Shown here piece after piece: positions 24,473-33,401 of a DNA stretch of 64,000 nucleotides. This DNA is from Bacteroidota bacterium (lineage in GTDB: Bacteria; Bacteroidota; Ignavibacteria; UBA10030; UBA8401). The translations under genes and the position numbers were made by a program. The stretch is from the NCBI GenBank assembly GCA_041658205.1, contig JBBAAO010000002.1:434001-498000 (forward strand). The letters are read 5' to 3'. Position 1 is the stretch's first letter, and each line of letters starts with the position of its first letter. The notes under the pieces were generated by a model, which saw nothing but the letters and a program-made list of their open reading frames with translations, did no database searches and had not been told where the DNA came from.

Positions 24473-26224
24473 ATGAATTATCAAGTAACAGCACGTAAAT
24501 GGCGGCCGATGGTGTTCGACGATGTTATCGGTCAATCCCATGTTTCCGATACGTTGAGGAATGCTCTTGCGCAGAACCGATTAGCGCATGCATTTATCTT
24601 TAGCGGAACGCGGGGATGCGGCAAAACAACAACCGCCCGTATTTTAGCCCGCGCTGTGAACTGTCTCAATCCAAAAAATTTTGAACCATGTAATGAATGC
24701 GAAGTGTGCAAAGAAATCGTCGACGGCCGTTCGCTTGATGTAATCGAGATCGACGGTGCTTCGAACCGCGGTGTGGATGAGATTCGTAATCTGCGTGAAT
24801 CAGTCCGCTATGCCCCGACACGAGGGAAGAAGAAAGTATACATCATCGACGAAGTGCACATGTTAACAAAAGAGGCGTTCAATGCGCTTCTGAAAACATT
24901 GGAAGAACCACCGTCCCACGTACTGTTCATCTTTGCAACCACAGAACTTCACAAAGTCCCAGCAACGATCCTTTCCCGCTGTCAGCGGTACGATTTTCGC
25001 AGAATCGGTTTGGAAGAAATCGTCGGCCGTTTGAAATTTATCGCCGGCGAGGAAAAAATTACGATTGATGATGATTCACTCCTGATCATTTCAAAAAAGG
25101 GGGATGGCTCTATGCGCGATGCGCAGAGTATCTTCGATCAGGTCATATCATTTTGCGGAACGACGATCACGGCAAAACAAGTCGGCGATGCCCTAAACAT
25201 TGTTGATCAGGAATTGTATTTCCGTGTTTCCGATGTTCTTCGCAGTAAAGATACCAAAGCGGCGCTTGATCTTGTGAAAGAAGTGATCAACAGCGGATTC
25301 GATATCAAGGAATTTGTTTCCGGACTTGCAGAGCATTTCCGCAATATGCTTATTGCGAAAACAACCAATACGACCAATCTCATTGAAGAATCTGAAGCAC
25401 ATCGCAAGCGGTACGCTGCCGATTCAACATCGTTCTCATTGCAGGATATTCTCCGCGTCCTAAAACTAACATCGGATACGGAAGCATCCATTCGGTACAC
25501 TCCTCAGCCGCGATTCAAGCTTGAAGTGATGATGGTGCAATTGACGAAAATGGAACAATCGGTGAAGATCGATGAGCTCCTCACACAAATTGACGAACTG
25601 AAAAAAAAACTTCAGTCTGAAGTAAAACCTGCATTCCTTTCCAAACCGCAAGATCCATTTCCGGAACGATCCCCGGAAATTTCGGTGCAGCAGGAGGCTC
25701 CGCGAGAACGTCCGGTTGCATCAACTCCAAAATATTCCGTACAAGATGCACAACCGCGGTATACTTTTGTCGTTCCTTCTAAAAAAGTTACGGAAGAACA
25801 AGTGCAGGAACAACAGTCTCCTCAGTTGGTATCGAATGTTTCACTCTCCGATGTTCATCAACAATGGAATACGATTGTCGATGAAATGCGGAAGAAAAAA
25901 ATTTCCGTTGGAACAATCCTTGGAGAAACTTCGCCCATTGATATTGTGAATGGAACGCTTCAGATTGCCTGCGGTGACGATTTTCATTGTGGCACTCTGA
26001 CCCGTAATAGAGAAGTCCTTGCTGAAACGATCAATACCATTCTCAATTCGCGTTTGAGAATTGAACCCATTCTCCAGGAATCCGGTTTACAGACAGGAAA
26101 TGGTTCTCAACATTCCAAAGAGTCTAAACCGACTGCAACAAATACTCTGTCTGCAGCAACGCGTATTGAAGACCATCCGCTCGTTAAAAAACTCTACAAC
26201 GATTTTGGTGCTGAACGAGTGTAG
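24473..26224 (+). CDS. dnaX: DNA polymerase III gamma/tau subunit
   Basis: 583 residues. It is the clamp-loader ATPase of the replisome. Walker A is GTRGCGKT at 45-52. Zinc-binding cysteines are C64, C73, C76 and C79, DEVHMLTKEAFNALLKTLEEPP holds Walker B, and ATTELHKVPATILSRCQRYDF contains sensor 1 and the SRC arginine finger. A long variable linker (~370-460, rich in Gln, Pro, Glu) leads to a C-terminal tau-like domain (~470-583). No slippery A or T run plus stem typical of programmed frameshifting was noted, so only the long form is predicted. Confidence 0.95.
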   Translation: MNYQVTARKWRPMVFDDVIGQSHVSDTLRNALAQNRLAHAFIFSGTRGCGKTTTARILARAVNCLNPKNFEPCNECEVCKEIVDGRSLDVIEIDGASNRGVDEIRNLRESVRYAPTRGKKKVYIIDEVHMLTKEAFNALLKTLEEPPSHVLFIFATTELHKVPATILSRCQRYDFRRIGLEEIVGRLKFIAGEEKITIDDDSLLIISKKGDGSMRDAQSIFDQVISFCGTTITAKQVGDALNIVDQELYFRVSDVLRSKDTKAALDLVKEVINSGFDIKEFVSGLAEHFRNMLIAKTTNTTNLIEESEAHRKRYAADSTSFSLQDILRVLKLTSDTEASIRYTPQPRFKLEVMMVQLTKMEQSVKIDELLTQIDELKKKLQSEVKPAFLSKPQDPFPERSPEISVQQEAPRERPVASTPKYSVQDAQPRYTFVVPSKKVTEEQVQEQQSPQLVSNVSLSDVHQQWNTIVDEMRKKKISVGTILGETSPIDIVNGTLQIACGDDFHCGTLTRNREVLAETINTILNSRLRIEPILQESGLQTGNGSQHSKESKPTATNTLSAATRIEDHPLVKKLYNDFGAERV

Positions 26225-26465
26225 AGATTTTTTTAGAATCGTTCATTTCTCTTATGCCGGATACATAACCGCAAAAAAGAATTTACTTTTTTGAGTCATA
26301 CTGATTCTGCATATATATCTTCTCTTCAACTACTATGCATTGCGACTAACGGATAATAAAAATGATGAAAAAACTCACTTCAAATTTTGAATTAACCTCA
26401 AATTGATCTTCATATCGGTTTAATTCAGTTGAGGATGAAAAACAAAGTTCGTAAGTTGAAACAGT

Positions 26466-27725
26466 ATGAAAACATTGCTCTATATAGTAATCTTACCGTT
26501 TATGATGATTGCTCAGCAAAAGATTCTGATTCCGATGGATCTGAAGCAGACGAATCATTTAAAGGCGTATGGTATTGCTTTTTGGACGTTGGACAAAGGA
26601 GTGGAAATTGATTGGCTGCTCAACTATCGCGGCGGATCATTTCTCATTGATAATGTTCCCATCGTTGCAAATGAGTGCAGGATTCGCGGTGTAGCATTTG
26701 AGCAAATCAGCGGGGCTGCGGCAACACAGATCTTGGGTGAAATTGCCGGCGAAGATAACAATATGGATGTTGTTCGATTGGAGAAATCTCCTAAAGTTGC
26801 TGTCTACGTTCCGCCAGGATTCAAACCATGGGATGATGCCGTGACGCTTGCACTTGAGTACGCTGAAATTCCATATAAAAAACTATGGGATCCCGAAGTG
26901 TTGCAGGGGAAACTTTCGGAATATGATTGGCTCCATCTCCATCATGAAGATTTTACCGGACAATATGGAAAATTTTATGCATCGCACAGAAATTCTCCTT
27001 GGTATATTGACCAACAGTTAAGTTATGAAAAGACAGCTCACGAGCTAGGCTATAAAAAAGTTTCCGAAGAAAAAAAATCTGTCGCCCGCTCCATCCGTGA
27101 TTATGTAGCGAGCGGAGGATTTATGTTTGCCATGTGTGCTGCAACGGACAGTTATGATATTGCGCTCGCTGCGGACAATGTAGATATTGCCGAAATGATG
27201 TTTGACGGCGATCCGGCAGATAGAAATGCACAGCAAAAACTGGATTTTTCCAAATCTTTCGCGTTTCAAAATTTCACGTTAGAAATGAATCCGTTCCGTT
27301 ACGAATTTTCCGATATCGATAATCCGCCGAGCGATCCGGTTCCGCTTCGCGATCCGAACAGTGATTATTTTACATTATTCGAGTTTTCTGCTAAGTACGA
27401 TCCTGTTCCAACAATGCTTACACAGAACCACGTGAATATCCTGAAAGGATTTATGGGACAAACGACGATGTTTAAAAAATCATTGATCAAACCGAGTGTG
27501 ATTGTTCTTGGAGAGCGTGAAGGGACAGACGAAGTCCGCTACATCCACGGAAATTACGGACGGGGAACATTCACATTTTATGGCGGACATGATCCTGAAG
27601 ATTATCAACATGCTGTGGGTGATCCACCGACAGACCTGAATTTGCACAAAAATTCACCCGGTTACAGAATCATTCTGAATAATATTCTTTTCCCTGCCGC
27701 AAAGAAAAAACAGCAGAAGACATAA
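26466..27725 (+). CDS. Exported protein with glutamine-amidotransferase-like fold (often labelled asparagine synthetase B)
   Basis: 419 residues starting with a short signal peptide (~1-17, ending MIAQQ). Segments such as KVAVYVPPGFKPWDDAVTLALEYAEIPYKKLWD, YDWLHLHHEDFTGQYG, YVASGGFMFAMCAATDSYDIAL and YIHGNYGRGTFTFYGGHDPEDYQH give an alternating alpha/beta pattern of a class I GATase-like/flavodoxin-like domain. MCAATD may occupy the place of the nucleophile elbow. Homologues in Bacteroidota are frequently named asparagine synthetase B, but a signal peptide and the absence of an N-terminal Ntn-GATase or synthetase domain argue against that reaction. Function is unknown; the cysteine could be catalytic. 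It is followed after 100 bases by a glycosyltransferase gene. Confidence 0.7.
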   Translation: MKTLLYIVILPFMMIAQQKILIPMDLKQTNHLKAYGIAFWTLDKGVEIDWLLNYRGGSFLIDNVPIVANECRIRGVAFEQISGAAATQILGEIAGEDNNMDVVRLEKSPKVAVYVPPGFKPWDDAVTLALEYAEIPYKKLWDPEVLQGKLSEYDWLHLHHEDFTGQYGKFYASHRNSPWYIDQQLSYEKTAHELGYKKVSEEKKSVARSIRDYVASGGFMFAMCAATDSYDIALAADNVDIAEMMFDGDPADRNAQQKLDFSKSFAFQNFTLEMNPFRYEFSDIDNPPSDPVPLRDPNSDYFTLFEFSAKYDPVPTMLTQNHVNILKGFMGQTTMFKKSLIKPSVIVLGEREGTDEVRYIHGNYGRGTFTFYGGHDPEDYQHAVGDPPTDLNLHKNSPGYRIILNNILFPAAKKKQQKT

Positions 27726-27826
27726 AAAATCATTGTTGAAAAATATCCGTCTATGCTTTTTGTAGAAGATGATCGAGCATGCATCGAAACGGTCGCTACA
27801 AATATTATTCTTCTACCTAGCAAAAT

Positions 27827-28639
27827 ATGATTCCCAGTATAACAATTGTTGTTGCAGTCTATAATAATGCGGTATCGCTCCGATATATTTTAACGGCATT
27901 ATCCCGACAATCAATGAAATCGTTTGAGGTGATCATTGCCGATGATGGATCTGGCAGGGAGATCGCTGATGTTGTTAACAATGCAAAAAGAAAATTTTCA
28001 TTCCGCATCAAACATCTTTGGCATGCAGATAAAGGTTGGCGGAAGAATACCATGTTGAATTACGCTATTCAGGAATCAACTTCGGAGTATATCGTCTTTA
28101 TCGACGGAGACTGTATCCCATCGGAACATTTTCTGGAGGATCATGTTACATACCGCGAGAAAGAGAAAGTACTTCTCGGAAGACGAGTTGAGCATGGTAA
28201 GCGTTGGGCGGAATTACTTTCCGTTGATATGATTTCATCCGGCAGATTTGAACAGTACACATTCGCCGATTTTGTTGATGCTCTTGCTGGAAGATCGGTT
28301 CGGTTAGAGCACGGAGTGAGAATCACTAATTCGTTGATTCGATCGTTTGTTGAAAAATCGACGGGGATTCTTGGCTGCAATTTTTCCACATATAAAGAGC
28401 ATTTAGTTGCCGTCAATGGATTTGACGAATCATATGACGGTCCCGGGTTTGGAGAAGATACAGATATTTTTTTCCGGCTAAATTTAATTGGTATAACAGG
28501 AAAATCACTTAGAAATCTTGCCGTTCAATATCATCTCTGGCATCCATTCACTAAAGTATCCGATAAAAATCGTCTTCGTTTTGAAGCGGCAATGAAACGG
28601 GGCGAACCGCGATGTATTAATGGATTGAGCAAAAGCTGA
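27827..28639 (+). CDS. Family 2 glycosyltransferase
   Basis: 270 residues, no signal peptide or membrane segment. The GT-A fold is seen in SITIVVAVYNNAVSLRYILTAL, FEVIIADDGSG for nucleotide-sugar binding and YIVFIDGDCIPSEHFLEDHV for the DxD-type metal site. The C-terminal half (GCNFSTYKEHLVAVNGFDESYDG, GEDTDIFFRL) matches the galactosyltransferase-like C-terminal extension (glyco_transf_7C), with the E-D catalytic pair. It transfers a sugar from an activated donor to an envelope acceptor that cannot be named. No further glycan biosynthesis genes adjoin it. Confidence 0.87.
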   Translation: MIPSITIVVAVYNNAVSLRYILTALSRQSMKSFEVIIADDGSGREIADVVNNAKRKFSFRIKHLWHADKGWRKNTMLNYAIQESTSEYIVFIDGDCIPSEHFLEDHVTYREKEKVLLGRRVEHGKRWAELLSVDMISSGRFEQYTFADFVDALAGRSVRLEHGVRITNSLIRSFVEKSTGILGCNFSTYKEHLVAVNGFDESYDGPGFGEDTDIFFRLNLIGITGKSLRNLAVQYHLWHPFTKVSDKNRLRFEAAMKRGEPRCINGLSKS

Positions 28640-28737
28640 TTTCGCCGATTCCCATCCTCCATTCACCGAAAACGGGCTAACTTTCCGGGAAATTACGAGT
28701 ATGTTTATGCAGTTCATTAAACAGAAAGGAAAAGCTC

Positions 28738-29133
28738 ATGACAAATATTCGCCGCCGCCGTTTCAGCGTTCAGGATGCAGTGGTAGGAAGCATGTTGATT
28801 ATTTTTGGCACCGTAATGCTGCTTCACCAATTGGATATTATTTATCTGTACGATCTCGGCATTCATTCTATCTGGCAGTTATGGCCGTTCATATTCGTTT
28901 TTATTGGGATTGGAAAACTTGCAGATGCACCGACCCTTTATCATATTGGCAAGGGAATCTGGTGGATATTTCTCGGACTATGGCTGTATGTTTCCCTTAA
29001 CCACGTCTATGGATTGAGTTTCAGCGAAACGTGGCCGGCAATCTTGATAGCATGGGGCGTGAGTATGATGTGGGAATCGCTGACAAAAGATTCAAAGAAA
29101 TTTTATAAGGAAGAACATTATGGACAACAATAA
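28738..29133 (+). CDS. LiaF-like N-terminal membrane protein (DUF5668-type)
   Basis: 131 residues preceded by AGAAAGGA. Four hydrophobic segments show the repeated pattern W-P-(F/A)-I-(F/L)-(V/I), with WQLWPFIFVFIGIGKL and SETWPAILIAWGVSMMWESL, typical of the LiaI-LiaF-like TM region (DUF5668). It overlaps the next gene by 14 bases, so the two are co-translated. Both membrane proteins precede a LytS-type kinase and LytTR regulator. They probably sense envelope stress or tune the kinase, by analogy with the LiaF-LiaSR system; in this window the kinase is of a different family. Confidence 0.72.
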   Translation: MTNIRRRRFSVQDAVVGSMLIIFGTVMLLHQLDIIYLYDLGIHSIWQLWPFIFVFIGIGKLADAPTLYHIGKGIWWIFLGLWLYVSLNHVYGLSFSETWPAILIAWGVSMMWESLTKDSKKFYKEEHYGQQ

Positions 29134-29833
29134 GCCTTCACTCATTTCGCCGCAATTCATTCTTGGATTGATGATTATTGGAGTCGGCATTATTTTTATG
29201 CTCGATAATCTCGATATCATTTACGCCGGAAGTATTTTGCGATATTGGCCTGCAATCCTTGTGGTATACGGTGTGACAAAAGCGTTGCAATCAAAAACCG
29301 TTTCGGGACAATTATTCGGATGGATTATTGCTGCTGTTGGTGCTTTGATGCTGCTGGATAGATTGGATTTCATCAACTTTCGAGTGTGGGATTGGTGGCC
29401 GATTATTCTGATCATTATCGGTTTGAACTTTTTGCGCGGATCATGGAAGCGAAAGAAAAACTATTCAAACAATCCGTTCCAAGATGTCTCTTCCGATTCT
29501 GATGCTTATATAAAGAACATGGCATTGATGAGCGGTGTGAAGCGAATTATTACATCAAAAGATTTTAAGGGAGGAGAGATCTCCGCGTTGATGGGTGGAT
29601 GTGAGATTGATCTGCGTGATGCCGATATGAAAGGGAATGAGGCACAGATTGACGTGAATATCATTATGGGGGGAATTGAGATTCGTGTTCCGATGGGATG
29701 GGCAGTTTCTGTGGAAGCAACTCCGATTATGGGGGGTGTAGAGGATAAAACATATCCTGCAAAAGAGGGAATATCAAAAAAATTGGTTATTACCGGAAAC
29801 ATTATCATGGGTGGTATCGAAGTAAAAAATTAA
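29120..29833 (+). CDS. LiaF-like protein with C-terminal beta domain
   Basis: 237 residues. The first ~115 repeat the DUF5668-type membrane pattern (LRYWPAILVVYGVTKALQ, WDWWPIILIIIGLNFLRG). Residues ~135-237 form the cytoplasmic LiaF-like C-terminal beta-helix domain, with SALMGGCEIDLRDADMKGNEA, VNIIMGGIEIRVPMGW and ITGNIIMGGIEV; the recurring I-M-G-G turn is diagnostic. LiaF proteins inhibit or gate a cell-wall stress kinase. Here the next gene, five bases on, is a LytS-type kinase, so this is probably its membrane partner. It overlaps the shorter membrane gene upstream. Confidence 0.82.
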   Translation: MDNNKPSLISPQFILGLMIIGVGIIFMLDNLDIIYAGSILRYWPAILVVYGVTKALQSKTVSGQLFGWIIAAVGALMLLDRLDFINFRVWDWWPIILIIIGLNFLRGSWKRKKNYSNNPFQDVSSDSDAYIKNMALMSGVKRIITSKDFKGGEISALMGGCEIDLRDADMKGNEAQIDVNIIMGGIEIRVPMGWAVSVEATPIMGGVEDKTYPAKEGISKKLVITGNIIMGGIEVKN

Positions 29834-29837
29834 ATGA

Positions 29838-30899
29838 ATGCATCCGATCCTCTCCGATAAAAAGAAGTTTACAATTTACCTGATTGTTTGGGGAATCCTG
29901 GGAATTATTTCGGGATTCCTCATTTCAGTGTACAACGGCCTTCATCCTCTTTTTTCCATAGGATTCTCGCTTCCCATGATGTTGTTCTACGGAGAAGTGA
30001 ATTTATCAGCTTGGTATCTTTGTCGTGCTTTCCCATTGGAACGAACCTCCATTTGGAAAATTCTTCTTATTGCAACGGTTGCGGTGGTGATTGTCAGCTC
30101 AGTGTGGACATTATTGGGGTGGGGATTGATGTACAGCATGGAACAAATCTTTGCCGTAAAACTCTCACCTCTGCCGATCAACCAAACCTTGCTCATCGTC
30201 TATGTTACCGGAAAACCATTGTTCATCGGTTCGCTGGCAATCAGCTATTTGATTTCCGCATTTGAACGGACAAAAGAATCCGAACATGCTGCATACGAAG
30301 CGCGGTTGCTCGCGCAGAATGCAGAGCTGAAAGCGCTTCGGATGCAGATCGACCCGCACTTCCTTTTCAACAGTCTGAATTCCATCAGTGCGTTAATAAC
30401 GACGAATGCGGAATTGGCGAGGACAATGACCACGACATTGGCCGATTTTTTCCGGAAGTCTCTTTCCTACGGTGCGAAAGAAACCATTTCGTTGAAAGAA
30501 GAACTTTCTCTTCTGCATCATTATCTTGATATTGAAAAGATCCGATTCGGAAAGCGACTTCATGTGGATGAAACAATTGATCCGGAAACTCTTGCTGATC
30601 ATATTCCACCGTTATTACTTCAACCATTGGTAGAGAACGCGATTAAGCATGGGATTTCAAATAGTATTGACGGCGGTACCATTTCACTCTTAACGCAGAA
30701 GAAGAACGATCGTCTTTTCATCACGATTGAAAATTCCATTGATGCTGATATGCCAAAAAGACAAGGGGCGGGAATGGGAATGGAGATTGTCCGAAAACGG
30801 CTGCAGACAATCTATAATAATGACGGCGATCTGAAAATGAACTCCAGCAATGGGACATTTCAAGTAATTATATTTTTACCAAGTACTTCAAGAAAATGA
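29838..30899 (+). CDS. LytS/YehU-family sensor histidine kinase
   Basis: 353 residues: four to five hydrophobic segments in the first ~140 residues, a coiled linker (SEHAAYEARLLAQNAELKAL), then the His_kinase domain with QIDPHFLFNSLN and phospho-acceptor H174. The ATPase N-box ENAIKHG is at ~266-272 and a glycine-rich box GAGMGMEIV at ~314. There is no extracellular sensory domain, so signal input probably comes through the membrane part or the two LiaF-like partners encoded upstream. Its stop overlaps the response-regulator start by four bases. Confidence 0.9.
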   Translation: MHPILSDKKKFTIYLIVWGILGIISGFLISVYNGLHPLFSIGFSLPMMLFYGEVNLSAWYLCRAFPLERTSIWKILLIATVAVVIVSSVWTLLGWGLMYSMEQIFAVKLSPLPINQTLLIVYVTGKPLFIGSLAISYLISAFERTKESEHAAYEARLLAQNAELKALRMQIDPHFLFNSLNSISALITTNAELARTMTTTLADFFRKSLSYGAKETISLKEELSLLHHYLDIEKIRFGKRLHVDETIDPETLADHIPPLLLQPLVENAIKHGISNSIDGGTISLLTQKKNDRLFITIENSIDADMPKRQGAGMGMEIVRKRLQTIYNNDGDLKMNSSNGTFQVIIFLPSTSRK

Positions 30900-31645
30900 A
30901 ATCGACAAAAAAAACTACGGTGATCATCGTGGATGATGAAGAACTGGCCCGAAGCTTAGTTCGGGAATATCTTTCCGTGCACTCCAATATTGAAATCGTT
31001 GCAGAGTGTTCCAATGGTTTTGAAGCGGTGAAAGCGGTAACGGAAGTTCAACCCGACTTGATGTTTCTGGATATTCAAATGCCGAAACTGAGCGGCTTTG
31101 AAGTGATTGAACTTCTGGAAGTACCACCAGCAGTCATTTTTGTGACAGCGTTCGATCAATACGCATTAAAAGCATTCGACGTTCATGCGGTCGATTATCT
31201 CTTAAAACCATACGGAAAAGAACGTTTCAATGAAGCATTAGAACAAGCGCTTCAACGGTTGAGCAAACAGATTCCCAACAAAGCAAAAGAAGCTGCAGCC
31301 GATGCAAAACCGGTAGACCAGCAATGGGAACGTGTTCTGATTAAAGAAGGAAGTAAAGTCCTTGTCATACCGGTGGAAAAGATTGATTATATTGAAGCGC
31401 AGGACGATTACGTCTCATTTCGTTCAGAATCCAAATCTCACTTAAAAATGCAACGTCTTGCTGAATTGGAAACGGGTCTTGATCCCCGGCGGTTTGTCCG
31501 CATTCATCGATCATATATTCTGAATATCGAACGCCTGTCCAAAATTGAACTCTACGCAAAAGATTCCCGCACAGCCGTTCTGAAAGATGGAACGCAGTTA
31601 CCCGTCAGTCGTACCGGATACGATAAGTTGAAAGAACTCCTCTAA
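30896..31645 (+). CDS. LytTR-family response regulator
   Basis: 249 residues. The receiver domain (1-120) has the acidic pair DDEE near the N-terminus, phospho-acceptor D59 in MFLDIQMP, and T and K of VTAFDQY and LLKPY. A Gln/Ala/Lys-rich linker leads to a LytTR DNA-binding domain (~148-249; YIEAQDDYVSFRSESK, RRFVRIHRSYILNIERL). It is the cognate partner of the kinase by a four-base ATGA overlap. It probably controls envelope-stress genes, possibly including this operon. A terminator at 31666 ends the unit. Confidence 0.92.
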   Translation: MKSTKKTTVIIVDDEELARSLVREYLSVHSNIEIVAECSNGFEAVKAVTEVQPDLMFLDIQMPKLSGFEVIELLEVPPAVIFVTAFDQYALKAFDVHAVDYLLKPYGKERFNEALEQALQRLSKQIPNKAKEAAADAKPVDQQWERVLIKEGSKVLVIPVEKIDYIEAQDDYVSFRSESKSHLKMQRLAELETGLDPRRFVRIHRSYILNIERLSKIELYAKDSRTAVLKDGTQLPVSRTGYDKLKELL

Positions 31646-31665
31646 GAAAATCCAAACAACAAATC

Positions 31666-31724
31666 CCAAATTCCAAAAAGGATTGGATTGATTTGGTATT
31701 TGGAATTTGGTGCTTCTTTTTTTA
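31666..31724 (+). terminator. Terminator of the LiaF-LytS-LytTR operon
   Basis: CCAAATTCCAAA at 31666-31677 pairs perfectly with TTTGGAATTTGG at 31699-31710; the 21-base loop is followed by TGCTTCTTTTTTT. Confidence 0.75.
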
Positions 31725-31749
31725 ATATCATTAATCACATCTGATCAAA

Positions 31750-32364
31750 ATGAATTTTCATCTTCCATATTCCAATGTGTTTTCCGCCGCTCCCGATTTT
31801 GTGATGGGGCTTGCATTTCTTGCCACATGGATTGATCCGGCATCGATTGGCGAAGATATGGTTTCCTCTCTTTCCCAAATAATGATTCTAGAATTTATTA
31901 TTATTCACTCAGCAGGATTTATGACGAGTATTATTTATGGTAATGCACCAAAAGGGAAAAAAATTAAAATACTTTTTGGCTTAGGATTATTCTATTCTGT
32001 TTTTGTCCTCGGGTTTTCGTTTGGATTCAGATCGTGGTGGCCGTTGATAGCATTTGGGGGATTAATGTTCAACAGAATGTTGAGTGTTTTGACCGGTCAA
32101 GCAGAACAAGGAAAAGAGAATGAATTTATAATGAATATGTGGGGAGTGAATGTCGCGTGTTACCTGGTTTCGTTGTTTGCTGTTCTTCTGATTCCTCTTC
32201 CAACATTTGGAGTTTCATCGAACGCTCTTTCTCATTTAAACATGGGTGGTGACTTTATCGATCAACCGCACAAAATGATAGCGTGGGGATTTTTGTATTT
32301 TTCTTTGATAGGTTTGTATGAGCTGAAAATGAGACGTGGAAATTTGGAAAAGGTGATGGTATGA
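31750..32364 (+). CDS. Multi-pass membrane protein of unknown family, paralog 1
   Basis: 204 residues with about five hydrophobic segments and no signal peptide. It shares a strong sequence pattern with the next gene: PDFVMGLAFLATWIDP, a second segment with LEFIIIHSAGFM (E48 and H53 inside a hydrophobic helix), GLGLFYSVFVLGFSF, NRMLSVLTG, MWGVNVACY and LPTFGVSS, then a last helix GFLYFSLIGLYELK. I recognise no family. The buried Glu and His could form a metal, proton or cofactor site. It overlaps the second paralog by four bases, so the two probably form a heteromeric membrane complex. Confidence 0.75.
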   Translation: MNFHLPYSNVFSAAPDFVMGLAFLATWIDPASIGEDMVSSLSQIMILEFIIIHSAGFMTSIIYGNAPKGKKIKILFGLGLFYSVFVLGFSFGFRSWWPLIAFGGLMFNRMLSVLTGQAEQGKENEFIMNMWGVNVACYLVSLFAVLLIPLPTFGVSSNALSHLNMGGDFIDQPHKMIAWGFLYFSLIGLYELKMRRGNLEKVMV

Positions 32365-33020
32365 ACGGTTTTTCATTTCCGATATGGATGAAGAGCAGTT
32401 TGACAGCGGGTCCTGATCTTATTATGGGTTTGGCATTTTTGGTTACGTGGATAGAACCGAAAGCGCTCGGCGAGAACATGCAGATATATTTTTTAATGAT
32501 CATGCTTCTTGAGTTCATTACCATTCATTCTGCTGCATTCATGGGTTGGGCAATTATTGCCGGGACTTCAAAATTCATTAAAATCCTTCGCGCGATAGGA
32601 TTGGGAATGTTCTACTCACTGTTTGTTTGGACATTTGCTTTGCCCAATAATGAAATGTGGGCGCTCAGCGCATTTTGGCTGTTAGTGCTCAATAGAATAA
32701 TGGCAGTATTGTTCGGCGATGGAAATACTGCATCACATCAGGCTATGTTGATGGCTAACTGGGGAATGAGCGTTTTTTGTTATGTTCTTTCCATTTTTGT
32801 CACTGTTTTTTTGCCGATCCCTGCATTTGGTTGGACAAGTGAATACATTCAACATCTCACCACGAGTGGAGCAGGATTATGGTTTGAAGATCCGCAATCG
32901 ATGTTGGCGGCAGGTTTCCTTTATTTTTTTGTTGTAGGTGTTTTTGAACTATACAGTCCTAAAATTGCAGAAAAGCTTTCCATGATCAATTCTAAAATTT
33001 CTTTACGGGGAAAGGAATAA
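32361..33020 (+). CDS. Multi-pass membrane protein of unknown family, paralog 2
   Basis: 219 residues, aligned end to end with the preceding gene: PDLIMGLAFLVTWIEP, LEFITIHSAAFM (E51, H56), GLGMFYSLFVWTFA, NRIMAVLFGD, NWGMSVFCY, LPIPAFGWTS and GFLYFFVVGVFEL. ATGA overlap at the start and a TAATG overlap at its end with the decayed epimerase gene point to a former three-gene operon. Unknown function; the tandem pair arose by duplication and has diverged to roughly one-third identity by eye. Confidence 0.75.
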   Translation: MNGFSFPIWMKSSLTAGPDLIMGLAFLVTWIEPKALGENMQIYFLMIMLLEFITIHSAAFMGWAIIAGTSKFIKILRAIGLGMFYSLFVWTFALPNNEMWALSAFWLLVLNRIMAVLFGDGNTASHQAMLMANWGMSVFCYVLSIFVTVFLPIPAFGWTSEYIQHLTTSGAGLWFEDPQSMLAAGFLYFFVVGVFELYSPKIAEKLSMINSKISLRGKE

Positions 33021-33390
33021 TGAAACGCGTTCTTGTGACTGGTGTATCGGGAAAACTTGGTTAATTGGTTGTGAGGTAGTTACAAAATGAAAGAGATTGG
33101 GTAAGAGCTCAAGAAGCATTATCAGAAAAGAAAACAGAAATTATTGCAGGCGATCCCGAGATAGTAAAACGAAAAGAAATTATTGAGTTGGCGTTTCGCA
33201 TTGTTGTAAAAAGCCATCACTGATAACGATTCCTCCGAAACTGTTTCATTTGTTGGTTTATCTATCGAGATTTATTAATCCACGCATTCATGCGCTCTTG
33301 GTGTTTGACTGCGAAGTGAATATTTCCGATGGTGTTGTTGAGTCAAATGGAAAAGGCAGACCGCTAGACTATTTTCAAACATTAAAATAA
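33020..33390 (+). pseudogene. Decayed NAD-dependent epimerase/SDR gene
   Basis: An ATG overlapping the previous stop starts MKRVLVTGVSGKLG, the glycine-rich NAD-binding loop of SDR/epimerases, and then meets a TAA at 33062. The same frame continues as LVVR, a TAG at 33077, and ERDWVRAQEALSEKKTEIIAGDPE, which looks like the next strands of the Rossmann fold. After a frame change, PPKLFHLLVYLSRFINPR and VVESNGKGRPLDYF run to the stop at 33388. At about 120 codons it is far shorter than the usual 230-300. Two in-frame stops plus internal loss make a functional product unlikely. Confidence 0.7.
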
Positions 33391-33401
33391 AGGAACCATG
33401 T

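Noticed and set aside
26466..27725. True asparagine synthetase B
   Set aside because: No N-terminal Cys nucleophile glutaminase and no synthetase PP-loop motif; it carries a signal peptide.
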